Assembly: GCF_910588715.1 (NCBI RefSeq) | Contig: NZ_CAJURG010000014.1 | Location: 1-32,153 of the forward strand | Direction of reading: 5' to 3' | Source: an uncultured Clostridium sp. | GTDB taxonomy: Bacteria; Bacillota; Clostridia; Clostridiales; Clostridiaceae | Length of the DNA stretch: 32,153 nucleotides | Program-made: the position numbers and the translations under genes | The notes under the pieces: model-generated | The model's input: the letters and a program-made list of their open reading frames with translations, nothing else | Databases searched by the model: none | Told to the model about the DNA's origin: nothing | In this document: in pieces, positions 17,094 through 24,834 of the stretch | How the letters are laid out: each line of letters opens with the position of its first letter | Numbering within the stretch: position 1 is the stretch's first letter

Positions 17094-17633
17094 ATGAAAG
17101 AATTATTTGATTTGTTTTGGACCTTTTGTAAAATTGGAACCCTTACCTTTGGTGGTGGTTATGCAATGCTTCCTTTAATTCAAAGGGAAATTGTTGAAAA
17201 TAAAAAATGGTCAACAGAAAAAGAAATATTAGATTATTACGCTGTTGGACAATGTACTCCCGGAGTAATTGCTGTTAATACAGCAACCTTTATAGGTTTT
17301 AAGCTTAGAGGTATAGTTGGTGGACTTGTTGCAACACTTGGAGTAATTTTTCCATCAATAATTATAATATTAATTATTGCATCTTTCCTTCAAAGCTTTG
17401 CTAGTTTAGCTATAGTTCAAAGTGCCTTTGCAGGAATAAGAGTTGCTGTAGTTGCTCTAATAATAACTACTGTAATTAAATTAATAAAATCATCTGTCAA
17501 AGACTATTTAGGAATTATAATTACTGTTGTTACATTTGTTTTATCTGCATTTATAGGTATCTCTCCTGTATACATAGTAATAGCAGCTGGACTTATTGGA
17601 TTTATTTCTAAATCTATAGGAGGTAAAAAGTAA
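17094..17633 (+). CDS. Chromate transporter family protein, first half-size subunit
   Basis: Membrane protein of 179 residues forming one CHR domain. It has an N-terminal F-x-x-F-x-x-I-G-x-x-T-F-G-G-G-Y motif (FCKIGTLTFGGGYAMLP), followed by QCTPGVIAVNTATFIG and about five to six membrane segments. Full-length ChrA carries two such domains in tandem; short-chain CHR proteins are encoded as pairs, as here, and are thought to form heterodimers. The family exports chromate in studied cases, but many members have untested substrates. AAAGGAGA precedes the ATG. The stop is immediately followed by the ATG of the second subunit. Confidence 0.9.
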   Translation: MKELFDLFWTFCKIGTLTFGGGYAMLPLIQREIVENKKWSTEKEILDYYAVGQCTPGVIAVNTATFIGFKLRGIVGGLVATLGVIFPSIIIILIIASFLQSFASLAIVQSAFAGIRVAVVALIITTVIKLIKSSVKDYLGIIITVVTFVLSAFIGISPVYIVIAAGLIGFISKSIGGKK

Positions 17634-18197
17634 ATGGTATACTTAACTTTATTTTTAGAGTTTTTTAAAGTTGGATTATTTTCTGTTGGGGGTGGACTTT
17701 CTACTATTCCATTTTTATATGAACTAGCAGCTAAATATCCTTGGTTTGATGAAAAAATATTAATGGATATGATAGCTGTATCACAATCTACTCCGGGAGC
17801 TATTGGTGTTAATATGGCTACCTTTGCTGGTTTTCGTGCCGCTTCTGTTTTAGGTGGAATAATTGCAACCTTAGGATTAGTTGCACCTTCTGTTATAGTG
17901 ATTATTATAATTGCCCATTTCTTAAATAAGTTTAAGGAAAGTAGAGCTGTTGAATCAATATTTTATGGTTTAAGACCTGCTGTTGCTGCTCTTATTGCCG
18001 CTGCTGGTTACCAAGTATTTAAAGTTTCAATACTTGCTTTTGATAAGTTTAATTTAACTCATAAATTGTTAGATATAATTAATATTAAGTCTACTATATT
18101 ATTATTTATACTTATATTTGCTATATCAAAGTTTAAAAAACACCCTATTGTTTATATAGCAAGTGCCGCAATTATAGGAATATTATTTAAATTTTAA
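17634..18197 (+). CDS. Chromate transporter family protein, second half-size subunit
   Basis: Partner of the preceding gene: 187 residues, one CHR domain with FFKVGLFSVGGGLSTIP, SQSTPGAIGVNMATFAG and a run of membrane segments. Its ATG directly follows the previous stop (no spacer), and its GGAGGT site lies inside the last codons of the first subunit, so the two are translated as a unit at similar levels. No obvious terminator follows within the 80 bases before the patatin gene. The substrate is inferred from the family only. Confidence 0.9.
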   Translation: MVYLTLFLEFFKVGLFSVGGGLSTIPFLYELAAKYPWFDEKILMDMIAVSQSTPGAIGVNMATFAGFRAASVLGGIIATLGLVAPSVIVIIIIAHFLNKFKESRAVESIFYGLRPAVAALIAAAGYQVFKVSILAFDKFNLTHKLLDIINIKSTILLFILIFAISKFKKHPIVYIASAAIIGILFKF

Positions 18198-18278
18198 TAC
18201 CTAATTAATATACAATTTTATACCAATAATTTTAAAAATCATATAATATATTAATTTAATATATTAGGTGGTGGATAA

Positions 18279-19226
18279 ATGAAGGCTGATATAGTTTGCG
18301 AAGGAGGAGGAGTAAAAGGAATTGCACTTTTAGGAGCAATTTGTTATTTAGAAGAACAGGGTTATTCCTTTGAAAAACTTGCTGGTACTTCTGCTGGTGC
18401 TATAGTAACTTCATTATTAGCAGTAGGATATACAGGAAAAGAATTGAAAAATATACTTTTTAATTTAGAATTTAAGGACTTCTATGTGAAAAATAAATTA
18501 AATTTTCTTCCCTTTGTTGGAGAAACTATAAGTTTATTTAAAAATAAGGGATTATTTTCTGGTAACAAAATAGAAGAATACTTAGATAAATTATATAAAG
18601 CTAAAGGAAAAACTAAATTTAAAGATATAGCTGTAAATGGAGTTAGCCCACTTAAAATAATTGCTTCTGATGTTACAAATAAAAGATTGCTTGTACTTCC
18701 AGATGATTTAGTTAAATATAATATTGATCCATTAGAATTTAGCATTGCTAAAGCTGTTAGAATGAGTATTAGTATTCCCTTTTACTTTAATCCTGTAACT
18801 CTTAAAAATGGTAAAAGTTCAAGCTTTATAGTTGATGGTGGATTATTAAGTAATTTTCCAATTTGGTTATTTGATGTTGAAAATAATCCTCGTTGGCCAA
18901 CTTTCGGGCTAAAATTAATTAGTGATAATGAGTTAAAAACTATTAGTCCTAAAAAAAGTAACTTAATAACATATTCTTGTGATGTAATTGATACTATTCT
19001 TACAAAAGATGATGAAGCATTTTTAAATAATAAAGATTCTATAAGAACTATAAAAATCAGAACATATGATATTAATACTATAGATTTTAATATTTCTAAA
19101 GATGAATACAGAAAATTATTTAATTCTGGCTATAATTGTGCAAAAACTTTTCTTGCAAAATGGAATTTTAAATCTTATATTTGTAGATATAGAAATTCTA
19201 ACTCTTCTCAAAGAATATTAGGTTAA
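18279..19226 (+). CDS. Patatin-like phospholipase
   Basis: Predicted serine acyl hydrolase acting on lipids, 315 residues, cytoplasmic (no signal peptide). The oxyanion-hole loop GGGVKG is at 9-14. The nucleophile elbow GTSAG at 36-40 has the catalytic Ser38. The second member of the Ser-Asp dyad is Asp186 in VDGGLLSNFP, and the typical RMSISIPFYF segment precedes it. All catalytic residues are present. A GGTGGTGG-like site lies before the ATG. A TATAAT at 18242-18247 could be its own -10, otherwise it is read from the chromate transporter operon. The physiological substrate is unknown. Confidence 0.9.
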   Translation: MKADIVCEGGGVKGIALLGAICYLEEQGYSFEKLAGTSAGAIVTSLLAVGYTGKELKNILFNLEFKDFYVKNKLNFLPFVGETISLFKNKGLFSGNKIEEYLDKLYKAKGKTKFKDIAVNGVSPLKIIASDVTNKRLLVLPDDLVKYNIDPLEFSIAKAVRMSISIPFYFNPVTLKNGKSSSFIVDGGLLSNFPIWLFDVENNPRWPTFGLKLISDNELKTISPKKSNLITYSCDVIDTILTKDDEAFLNNKDSIRTIKIRTYDINTIDFNISKDEYRKLFNSGYNCAKTFLAKWNFKSYICRYRNSNSSQRILG

Positions 19227-19240
19227 AAATAGTTTAATTT

Positions 19241-19311
19241 AAAAAAGCATACTTATATTAATATTAAAAGTTTATTAAAAATTTTCTCATTAATATAAGT
19301 ATAGCTTTTTT
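19241..19311 (+). terminator. Terminator after the patatin gene
   Basis: A long stem of 22 bp (19241-19262 with 19289-19311, one bulged base) begins with AAAAAAGC and ends with GCTTTTTT. The 26-base loop is large. It lies 14 bases after the patatin stop, and the A/T-tract ends allow termination on both strands. Confidence 0.75.
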
Positions 19312-19386
19312 ATTATGTATAACTATAATTCACACTATTTTTATATAATTCATAAAATATAAATAAAGCATTTTTAGGAGTATTTT

Positions 19387-19872
19387 ATGACCTCAATTAT
19401 CTTATATAGTATAGCAATAATTTTGCTAATTATTTCATTTATAAAAGATAAAAAGAAAACAAAGGAAGCAATTATAATAGGTTTAAAATCTTTTGAAAAT
19501 ATATTACCTCAATTTCTTTGCATAATAATAAGTGTAGGAATATTACTTTCATTTTTTACGCCAGATACAATTTCTAAAATATTAGGTAATAGTTCTGGAT
19601 TTTTTGGTGTTATACTTGCTGATATTATAGGTGCAATTGCAATGATGCCAACCTTTGTTGCCTTTTCACTTGGTAATACACTGCTTTCAAATGGTGCAGG
19701 TTATGCTCAAGTTGGTGCTCTAATATCTTCTTTAGTTTTAATTGGAGTTATGACAATACCACTTGAAGCTAAATATATTGGTAAAAGAGCTGCATTTTTA
19801 AGAAACTTAATTGCATTTTTATTTTCAATTATCGTAGGAATTATTCTTGGAAGGATTATGATGTATATATGA
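19387..19872 (+). CDS. Half-size permease (COG0701-like), first subunit
   Basis: Membrane protein of 161 residues with about four to five membrane segments and a conserved-looking G-x-I-x-A-x-x-P-T segment (IGAIAMMPTFVAF) followed by GNTLLSNGAGYAQVGA. The pattern resembles one half of the COG0701/ArsP-like permeases, which consist of two related halves. The Cys-Ser-Cys-Gly motif seen in many of those proteins is absent, so an arsenic role should not be assumed. TAGGAG lies 7 bases before the ATG. The last 4 bases overlap the next gene's start (ATGA), so the two are translationally coupled. Substrate unknown. Confidence 0.65.
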   Translation: MTSIILYSIAIILLIISFIKDKKKTKEAIIIGLKSFENILPQFLCIIISVGILLSFFTPDTISKILGNSSGFFGVILADIIGAIAMMPTFVAFSLGNTLLSNGAGYAQVGALISSLVLIGVMTIPLEAKYIGKRAAFLRNLIAFLFSIIVGIILGRIMMYI

Positions 19873-20405
19873 ATACTTTAATAAAAATTTTAAAACGATA
19901 TAAAGCTTTCTTAATTTCTTTATTGGTACTTATGATATTATCTCTTTTTAGTAAAAATATATTTATAGATACCATTAAAACAACTAGCTCTAGCATAATG
20001 CAAATGCTATCAGTTCTTCCTCCTATTATGATTATGTTAGGATTAATGGATGTATGGGTTCCCCGTGAACAATTAATGAAATATATGGGGAATAAATCTG
20101 GAGTAATTGGTGTTCTTTTAGCAATGTTAATTGGTTCAATAGCAGCTGGCCCTATGTATGCCTCTTTTCCCTTTACTGCAATTTTAATAAAAAAGGGAGC
20201 AAAATTTTCAAATATAATTACTTTTATGAACTCTTGGTGTTTAATTAAAATTTCAACATTATTATTTGAATTTTCATCTCTTGGTTATAAGTTTACATTA
20301 GTTAGATTATTAATAGATATTCCTGGAGTTTTATTGATGAGTTATTTAGTAAATCTTTTAATGTCAAAAAATTCTATAAATGAACTTTATAATAAATATA
20401 ATTAA
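19869..20405 (+). CDS. Half-size permease (COG0701-like), second subunit
   Basis: Membrane protein of 178 residues and partner of the preceding gene, with a 4-base overlap. After a first membrane segment (about 14-30) come MGNKSGVIGVLLAMLIG and AAGPMYASFPFTAILIKKGA, which parallel the LGNSSGFFGVILADIIG and MMPTFVAFSLG segments of the first subunit. This supports the idea that the two are homologous halves of one transporter. A CWxIK-type segment and two further membrane helices follow. No cysteine-rich metal motif is present. The stop codon lies inside the start of the convergent terminator hairpin. Confidence 0.65.
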   Translation: MNTLIKILKRYKAFLISLLVLMILSLFSKNIFIDTIKTTSSSIMQMLSVLPPIMIMLGLMDVWVPREQLMKYMGNKSGVIGVLLAMLIGSIAAGPMYASFPFTAILIKKGAKFSNIITFMNSWCLIKISTLLFEFSSLGYKFTLVRLLIDIPGVLLMSYLVNLLMSKNSINELYNKYN

Positions 20406-20460
20406 AAAGGGAGCCGTATCATATTGAAAACTCTTATTTCAATATGAATACAACTCCTTT
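20404..20460 (-). terminator. Convergent terminator between permease pair and sensor kinase
   Basis: An inner 11-bp perfect stem (20419-20429 with 20437-20447, TCATATTGAAA) and an outer AAAGG..CCTTT stem make a long hairpin. Wobble pairs fit best when it is read on the minus strand, where it ends in CCCTTTTT. It thus mainly ends the kinase transcript and may also stop the plus-strand permease transcript. Confidence 0.7.
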
Positions 20461-20516
20461 AATTATTAAAATCTTTATTATGATTCTGCATAAAAATCTT
20501 CTTGTATAAAAGCTCC

Positions 20517-21716
20517 TCAGCTATATATATCTGAAAATTCTATATTACATTTTTCAATTTTTGACTTATTTAAACTAATATTTTTACTATTATCACTTTC
20601 AACTTGTCTTATTGGAAGTTTTATAGTAAATTTAGTTCCCTCATTTACTCTACTTTCTACATATATATCTCCTTGATGCATCTTAACAAGAGACTTTACA
20701 AGAGATAATCCTATTCCACTTCCATTAAATTTTCTAGTTAATTTATTATCAACTTGAGCATATCTTTCAAATATTGTATTAAGCTTTTTTTCTGGTATTC
20801 CTATACCACTATCTATTACTGATATATAAACATTTTTATTATCTTTCTCTATATTAACATATATCTTGCCACCATCTTCTGTATATTTAATTGCATTAGA
20901 CAATAAATTTAATACTATTCTCTCTATTTTATCTGGATCACACGCAATTACCTCTTCTTCCATTTCAGTATCAAAAGTAAGTTCTATTCCCTTATCATTT
21001 ATATATCCTAAAATTGACATAGTAATATCTTCAACAACACTTACAATATTATAATTTCCAAATTTAATATCATAATATCCATTATCTAATTTACTCATAT
21101 CAATTATATTGTTAACCAATCTAAGAAGCCTATAACAGTTTTGCTTAATTGAAGTCATATATTTACTTAGTTTATCTTTATCAGTTACCTTAATACTTTT
21201 ATTTTCTATATTTTTATTTATTACTTGTATAGTTGCTAATATTATATTTAAAGGTGTCTTAAATTCATGTGTTATATTAGAGAAAAATTCACTTTTCATA
21301 CTTTCAACTTCAATTGCCTTTTCATAAGCAATTTTCTTTTCTCTTATGCTTTTCTCTTCTGTTATATTTCTAGCTGTTAATATATATATATCCTCTTCTT
21401 CTATAAACCTACAGTTACATTCGACATATATATAACTTTCATCTTTACACTTTAATCTAAATTCTAAATCATTAATTCCTTTATTTATATCCTTAATTGA
21501 TATAGCATCTAAAATAATTTTTAGGTCGTCCTTATGAATAAAATTATGCCATTCATGTTCAAGGAATTCAGCTTCACTCCAACCTAATTCTTTACTACAG
21601 TACTTACTTACTTTTTTAACTTTACCACTTCTATCTATAATTGCCATAAAGTTTAATGAAATTTCAAAAAAATATTCTAGGTTGCTTTTCCTCTCTCCAC
21701 TTATAGCTAATTCCAT
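20517..21716 (-). CDS. Soluble PAS-domain sensor histidine kinase
   Basis: Cytoplasmic kinase of 399 residues with no membrane segment. A PAS domain (about 12-120, with FMAIIDRSGKVKKVS, EWHNFIHKDD and the PAC-like RNITEEK end) is followed by HisKA with His150 (NITHEFKTPLNII). The ATPase domain has Asn274 (NLLSNAIKYT), DSGIGIP at 302-308 and GSGIGLSLV at 332-340. All catalytic motifs are intact. A GGGGGGAAG site precedes the ATG. It lies in the nitrogen island, but no intact response regulator is adjacent. The nearby ANTAR protein lacks the phosphorylatable Asp, so the partner is uncertain. It may sense an intracellular cue. Confidence 0.92.
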   Translation of the reverse strand: MELAISGERKSNLEYFFEISLNFMAIIDRSGKVKKVSKYCSKELGWSEAEFLEHEWHNFIHKDDLKIILDAISIKDINKGINDLEFRLKCKDESYIYVECNCRFIEEEDIYILTARNITEEKSIREKKIAYEKAIEVESMKSEFFSNITHEFKTPLNIILATIQVINKNIENKSIKVTDKDKLSKYMTSIKQNCYRLLRLVNNIIDMSKLDNGYYDIKFGNYNIVSVVEDITMSILGYINDKGIELTFDTEMEEEVIACDPDKIERIVLNLLSNAIKYTEDGGKIYVNIEKDNKNVYISVIDSGIGIPEKKLNTIFERYAQVDNKLTRKFNGSGIGLSLVKSLVKMHQGDIYVESRVNEGTKFTIKLPIRQVESDNSKNISLNKSKIEKCNIEFSDIYS

Positions 21717-21837
21717 TTCTTACTTCCCCCCTAAAAACTATATTTAACCTATTTGTATCCAAAGATTCGTTTCAAAAATTTTACTTTATTTACATTTTAC
21801 TATTTTAAATTATTTTCTTCAACCTTTTTTTACCACC

Positions 21838-21850
21838 ATAGCAAAGCTAT
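21838..21850. other. Small perfect hairpin in the 5' leader of the PAS kinase gene
   Basis: ATAGCAAAGCTAT (5-bp stem, 3-base loop) lies in the 173-base gap between the 169-aa gene and the kinase. An alternative pairing of CCAT (21836-21839) with ATGG (21855-21858) is also possible. On the minus strand it is followed by seven A rather than T, so it is not a terminator for that strand. No riboswitch class is recognised. Confidence 0.35.
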
Positions 21851-21889
21851 TTAGATGGCCCTCTGTGAATTAGATGTAAAGTTATATTT

Positions 21890-22399
21890 TTATACCATTT
21901 TTAAATTAAATATTTTAGCTATACTATTATATTTATTAAATATAACTTCATTATTGTAAAATATAGGGAACTTTTTATTATAATTTCCCCATATAGTAAA
22001 AGGTTCTTTTGTAAAATATATAGTAGAAAATAATATTTCTTGAGCTGTAATTTTAACTATAAAAGGTATACTTTCTAAACTTAAATTATAATAAATTCCA
22101 CCCTTGCTATTTTCCTCTTCAAATCTTTTTAAAAAATCTTTATCTTCTAAGCTTAAAAAATCTTTAAATTTATTTTTTTGATCTTCCTCTAATATATTGT
22201 AGTAAAAATCAACATAAGAATTTTCTACTCCATTTAACTTAACTGCTTCTTCTAAAAAACCAATTAAACTTTTCTCAAAATCATCTGATTTATCACTTTC
22301 TAATGTTTTATTTTCAAATCTATTAATTCCTTCTGTAATGTTATTAAACCTAATACTAACTTTATCCTTAAAATCATTTTCACTAACTGAAATCATCAC
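21890..22399 (-). CDS. Hypothetical protein, 169 aa
   Basis: I do not recognise this protein. It is soluble, very rich in Lys, Glu, Phe, Asn and Ser, and contains no Cys and no His, so a metal or heme site is unlikely. The N-terminal two thirds look helical; the C-terminal third (IYFTKEPFTIWGNYNKKFPIF) looks like beta hairpins. AGGAGG lies 8 bases before a GTG at 22399; the next codon is an ATG, so either could start. The upstream ANTAR gene ends in its own terminator, so this gene is a separate unit, perhaps shared with the PAS kinase downstream. Its position between an ANTAR regulator and a kinase suggests a regulatory role in nitrogen control, which is inference. Confidence 0.7.
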   Translation of the reverse strand: MMISVSENDFKDKVSIRFNNITEGINRFENKTLESDKSDDFEKSLIGFLEEAVKLNGVENSYVDFYYNILEEDQKNKFKDFLSLEDKDFLKRFEEENSKGGIYYNLSLESIPFIVKITAQEILFSTIYFTKEPFTIWGNYNKKFPIFYNNEVIFNKYNSIAKIFNLKMV

Positions 22400-22499
22400 T
22401 TAATTTTCCTCCTAATTTATAATATTTAATACAATTAATTATTTTTATAAACAAATTTAATTATACAAAAAATCATTCAATCATATTAATTTTATAAAT

Positions 22500-22538
22500 A
22501 AAAAAGCAATAGATAAATTAATAAAATCTATCTACTGC
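22500..22538 (-). terminator. Terminator of the ANTAR regulator gene
   Basis: On the minus strand GCAGTAGATA (22538-22529) pairs with TATCTATTGC (22515-22506) with one G-U pair, followed by six T. It begins 8 bases after the stop of the ANTAR gene. Confidence 0.8.
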
Positions 22539-22545
22539 CCTTAAA

Positions 22546-23115
22546 TTAATTTTCATATGTTTTTAGTATACCTTCTGCAATAATCCTTTTAGTAGCCCTC
22601 ATGTCCATAGCTTGTTTTTCTATATATCTATGTGCCTCTGCTTCAGTCATATTTAAGTATTGTATTAAAATACACTTAGCTCTATCTATCATTCTAATAT
22701 CTTCAATCTTTTGCAATAACTTATTATTTTCCCTTTTTAGCTTATACATTTTATTATAAGTTGCATTAACTAATTTTAATGCACTCCAAAATATAACTCT
22801 ATTCATAGGCTTTGCTATAGTAATTATACCATCAGCTTCAACCTTTTCACTTACTTCATCATATATTTCAGACTTAACTATTAAAATAGCTTGACCTATT
22901 CCTGTTGATACTATATTTCTTGCAAACTCTTCCCCAAATTCATCTACTAATGGTGCATTTATAATACATAAATCAAAATCCCTTTCAATTAAAAGTCTCC
23001 TAGCTTCTCCACCATTTTTTGCTGTAGTTACATCACCATAGGAATTTTGAGAGAGCATTTCAGTAAAAAAAGCTGTTCCTTTTTTACTACTCGATACTAT
23101 TAAAATGTTCTCCAA
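22546..23115 (-). CDS. ANTAR-domain antitermination regulator with degenerate receiver
   Basis: RNA-binding regulator of 189 residues. The C-terminal ANTAR domain (about 130-186) has the family pattern MIDRAKCILIQYLNMTEAEA, then AM-x-M-R-A-T-K-R-x-I-A. ANTAR proteins bind paired hexaloop hairpins in mRNA leaders and prevent intrinsic termination. The N-terminal receiver-like domain has lost its phosphorylation chemistry: the acidic pair is Ser8-Ser9, the phosphoacceptor position is Asn53 (DLCIINAPL), and only Lys102 of AKP remains. A helical linker (KLKRENNKLLQKIEDI) joins the two. Start: a TTG at 23115, 8 bases after GGGGG; no better start is in frame. Control is thus probably by ligand or protein contact and not by phosphorylation. 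A likely RNA target lies before glnN at 24819-24865. Confidence 0.93.
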   Translation of the reverse strand: MENILIVSSSKKGTAFFTEMLSQNSYGDVTTAKNGGEARRLLIERDFDLCIINAPLVDEFGEEFARNIVSTGIGQAILIVKSEIYDEVSEKVEADGIITIAKPMNRVIFWSALKLVNATYNKMYKLKRENNKLLQKIEDIRMIDRAKCILIQYLNMTEAEAHRYIEKQAMDMRATKRIIAEGILKTYEN

Positions 23116-23214
23116 TAAATCGCCCCCATTTATATAGCTAAAAATTTAGGATAATTATTTAAGTTATAATATATAAATTTTACTTCCTAATTAAGCTGTA
23201 TTTCCTTTTAATAC

Positions 23215-24531
23215 TTATATATATTCAAAATATTTTCTTTTTATAAATTCCTTATCCTTAGCCTTTAAATAATAAGAAAGCTCCTCTTCTTTTAGTTTAA
23301 TATATTTATCTAGCATTTCATCTCCTATTATTTTCTTTATAAACTCACTATTTTTAGCAATATTTAATGCTTCATTCAAACTTTCTGGTAGCTTATCTAT
23401 ATTTTTTAATATATCATCACTTGCAGTATATAAGTTTTCATTTATTGCATCTGGTAATTTAATTGAATTTTCTATACCATAAAGTCCTGCCCCTATTATT
23501 AATGAAAAAGCAATATAAGGATTTATAGTAGAATCTGGTGATCTTAATTCCATTCTTGTCTTTTCTCCTGTTGCTGCTGGAATTCTAATTAATTGCGATC
23601 TATTTTCCTTAGACCATGATATATACTTTGGTGCTTCAAACTTTCCAAATCTCTCATAAGAATTAACTAATGGATTTAAAAATGCAGTTATCTCTTTAGA
23701 TTTGCTTAATATTCCTGCTATAAAGCTTTGAACATTTTCTTGCTCTAACTTATTATTATTTTCAAATATATTAACTCCATTTTTTGATAATGATAAATTT
23801 ATATGAAGTCCATTACCACTTTTATCTTCTATTGGCTTTGGCATAAAAGACGCAAAAAGTCCATTTCTTGAAGCTATTGCTTTTACTACTGACTTAAATG
23901 TTATAAAATTATCAGCAGCTGTAAGAGCATCACTATACTTAAAGTCTATTTCATTTTGCCCCGGTCCTTGTTCATGATGAGAGCTTTCTGGATTTATTCC
24001 CATTTGCTCTAAACAAAGACATATTTCTCTCCTTATATTTTCTCCTTTGTCTATAGGTGCTATATCAAAATAACCACCTTTATCATGTGGCCTCATAGTT
24101 GGCTCACCTTCTTCATCAGTCTTAAATAAATAAAACTCACATTCAGTTCCTATATATGGTGTATATCCCTTTGTCATACATCTTTTAACCATATTTCTTA
24201 ATATGTCTCTACTATCATAAATGAATTTTTCTTTTTCTGGAGTTTTTATATTACAAAAAAATCTAACAACTCTTCCTTGCTGTGGTCTCCAAGGAAGTAC
24301 ACTTAAAGTGCTAGGGTCTGGAAATAATAATAAATCTGATTTAGAAACATCTGCAAAACCCTTAATTGCTGATGCATCAAAAGAAACTCCATCAGTAAAA
24401 GCTCTTTCTAATTCAGTTGGCATAATTGAAATATTTTTTTGAGTTCCAAAAATATCACAAAAAGCTAATCTTATAAATTTAACATCATTTTCTTCAACAA
24501 ACTGTAATACTTCCTTAACAGCATATTTCAT
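23215..24531 (-). CDS. glnA: Type I glutamine synthetase family protein
   Basis: Glutamine synthetase makes glutamine from glutamate, ammonia and ATP. This protein has 438 residues, normal for the unadenylylated GSI-alpha form. Motifs: DGVSFDASAIKGF loop (47-59), GTECEFYLF (128-136), HEQGPGQNEIDF (186-197, metal and substrate residues), SGNGLHINLS (238-247), RIPAATG (316-322) and SPDSTINPY (331-339). Canonical enzymes have HEVAPGQ and NGSGMH; the variants here suggest a clostridial subclade, so activity on another amine cannot be fully excluded. The frame extends to a GTG at 24540, but that codon is inside the AGAGGTG ribosome site, so the ATG at 24531 is the start. It is divergent from glnN-amt. 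Confidence 0.85.
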   Translation of the reverse strand: MKYAVKEVLQFVEENDVKFIRLAFCDIFGTQKNISIMPTELERAFTDGVSFDASAIKGFADVSKSDLLLFPDPSTLSVLPWRPQQGRVVRFFCNIKTPEKEKFIYDSRDILRNMVKRCMTKGYTPYIGTECEFYLFKTDEEGEPTMRPHDKGGYFDIAPIDKGENIRREICLCLEQMGINPESSHHEQGPGQNEIDFKYSDALTAADNFITFKSVVKAIASRNGLFASFMPKPIEDKSGNGLHINLSLSKNGVNIFENNNKLEQENVQSFIAGILSKSKEITAFLNPLVNSYERFGKFEAPKYISWSKENRSQLIRIPAATGEKTRMELRSPDSTINPYIAFSLIIGAGLYGIENSIKLPDAINENLYTASDDILKNIDKLPESLNEALNIAKNSEFIKKIIGDEMLDKYIKLKEEELSYYLKAKDKEFIKRKYFEYI

Positions 24532-24589
24532 AACTATCACCTCTTTATAAAACTTGTTTATTTTTTAATAAATAACTTTTATAAATTTT

Positions 24590-24634
24590 ATTTAATTATC
24601 TTACATAAACAAATCATATGTAAGATAATTAAAT
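24590..24634. repeat. 17-bp perfect inverted repeat in the glnA leader/promoter region
   Basis: The arms 24590-24606 and 24618-24634 (centre TTACAT...ATGTAA) match over 17 bp with an 11-base spacer. On the minus strand no T-run follows, so it is not a standard terminator. It lies 60-105 bases upstream of the glnA ATG and could be an operator or an mRNA leader structure. It does not fit the TnrA/GlnR box spacing (TGTNA-7-TNACA). No clear glnA promoter is visible. Confidence 0.55.
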
Positions 24635-24779
24635 AACACTCAATAAATCCTATATCAAAACATATTTAAAATTAATATCATATTTATTCTCTAATATATA
24701 TTCTACTACATTAAAAAAATTTCTTGATTTACTCAAAAATTAAGTTCAAAAAATTTTTTAAAAAATTTTCAGAAAACTA

Positions 24780-24808
24780 TTTACATTTCCAATTTTTAGG
24801 AATATAAT
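24780..24808 (+). promoter_or_regulatory. Consensus sigma-A promoter of glnN-amt
   Basis: TTTACA at 24780-24785, a 17-base spacer, then TATAAT at 24803-24808. Alternating A- and T-tracts just upstream (24748-24768) look like an UP element or intrinsic bend. Transcription should begin near 24815, which leaves only about 5 bases before the hexaloop hairpin. Confidence 0.8.
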
Positions 24809-24818
24809 AACAATATAA

Positions 24819-24834
24819 ACAGCAAAGGCGCTGT
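24819..24834 (+). promoter_or_regulatory. Candidate ANTAR-binding hexaloop hairpin (antiterminator) in the glnN leader
   Basis: ACAGC (24819-24823) pairs with GCTGT (24830-24834) and encloses the hexaloop AAAGGC, with A at position 1 and G at position 4, the two loop bases conserved in ANTAR targets. The loop and 3' arm are the same bases that form the 5' arm of the terminator at 24824-24865, so only one structure can exist at a time. An ANTAR gene lies 1.7 kb away. The second (P1) hairpin usual for these motifs does not fit between the predicted start site and this hairpin. Function is inferred. Confidence 0.65.

Noticed and set aside
19387..20405. Assignment of the permease pair as an arsenic exporter (ArsP)
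   Set aside because: The characteristic cysteine motif is missing, so only a general permease call is supported.
20478..20519. The PAS kinase frame continues for 12 codons past its TGA to a TAA, suggesting a third premature stop
   Set aside because: The kinase and ATPase domains are complete before the TGA, and twelve open codons after a stop are easily chance. No domain lies in the extension.
24532..24540. GTG at 24540 as start of the glutamine synthetase gene
   Set aside because: The GTG is part of the AGAGGTG ribosome site for the ATG at 24531.
24789..24802. TTCC-loop-GGAA as a P1 ANTAR hairpin upstream of the P2 hairpin
   Set aside because: It lies between the -35 and -10 elements, so it would not be transcribed from this promoter, and its loop lacks the A1/G4 hexaloop pattern.
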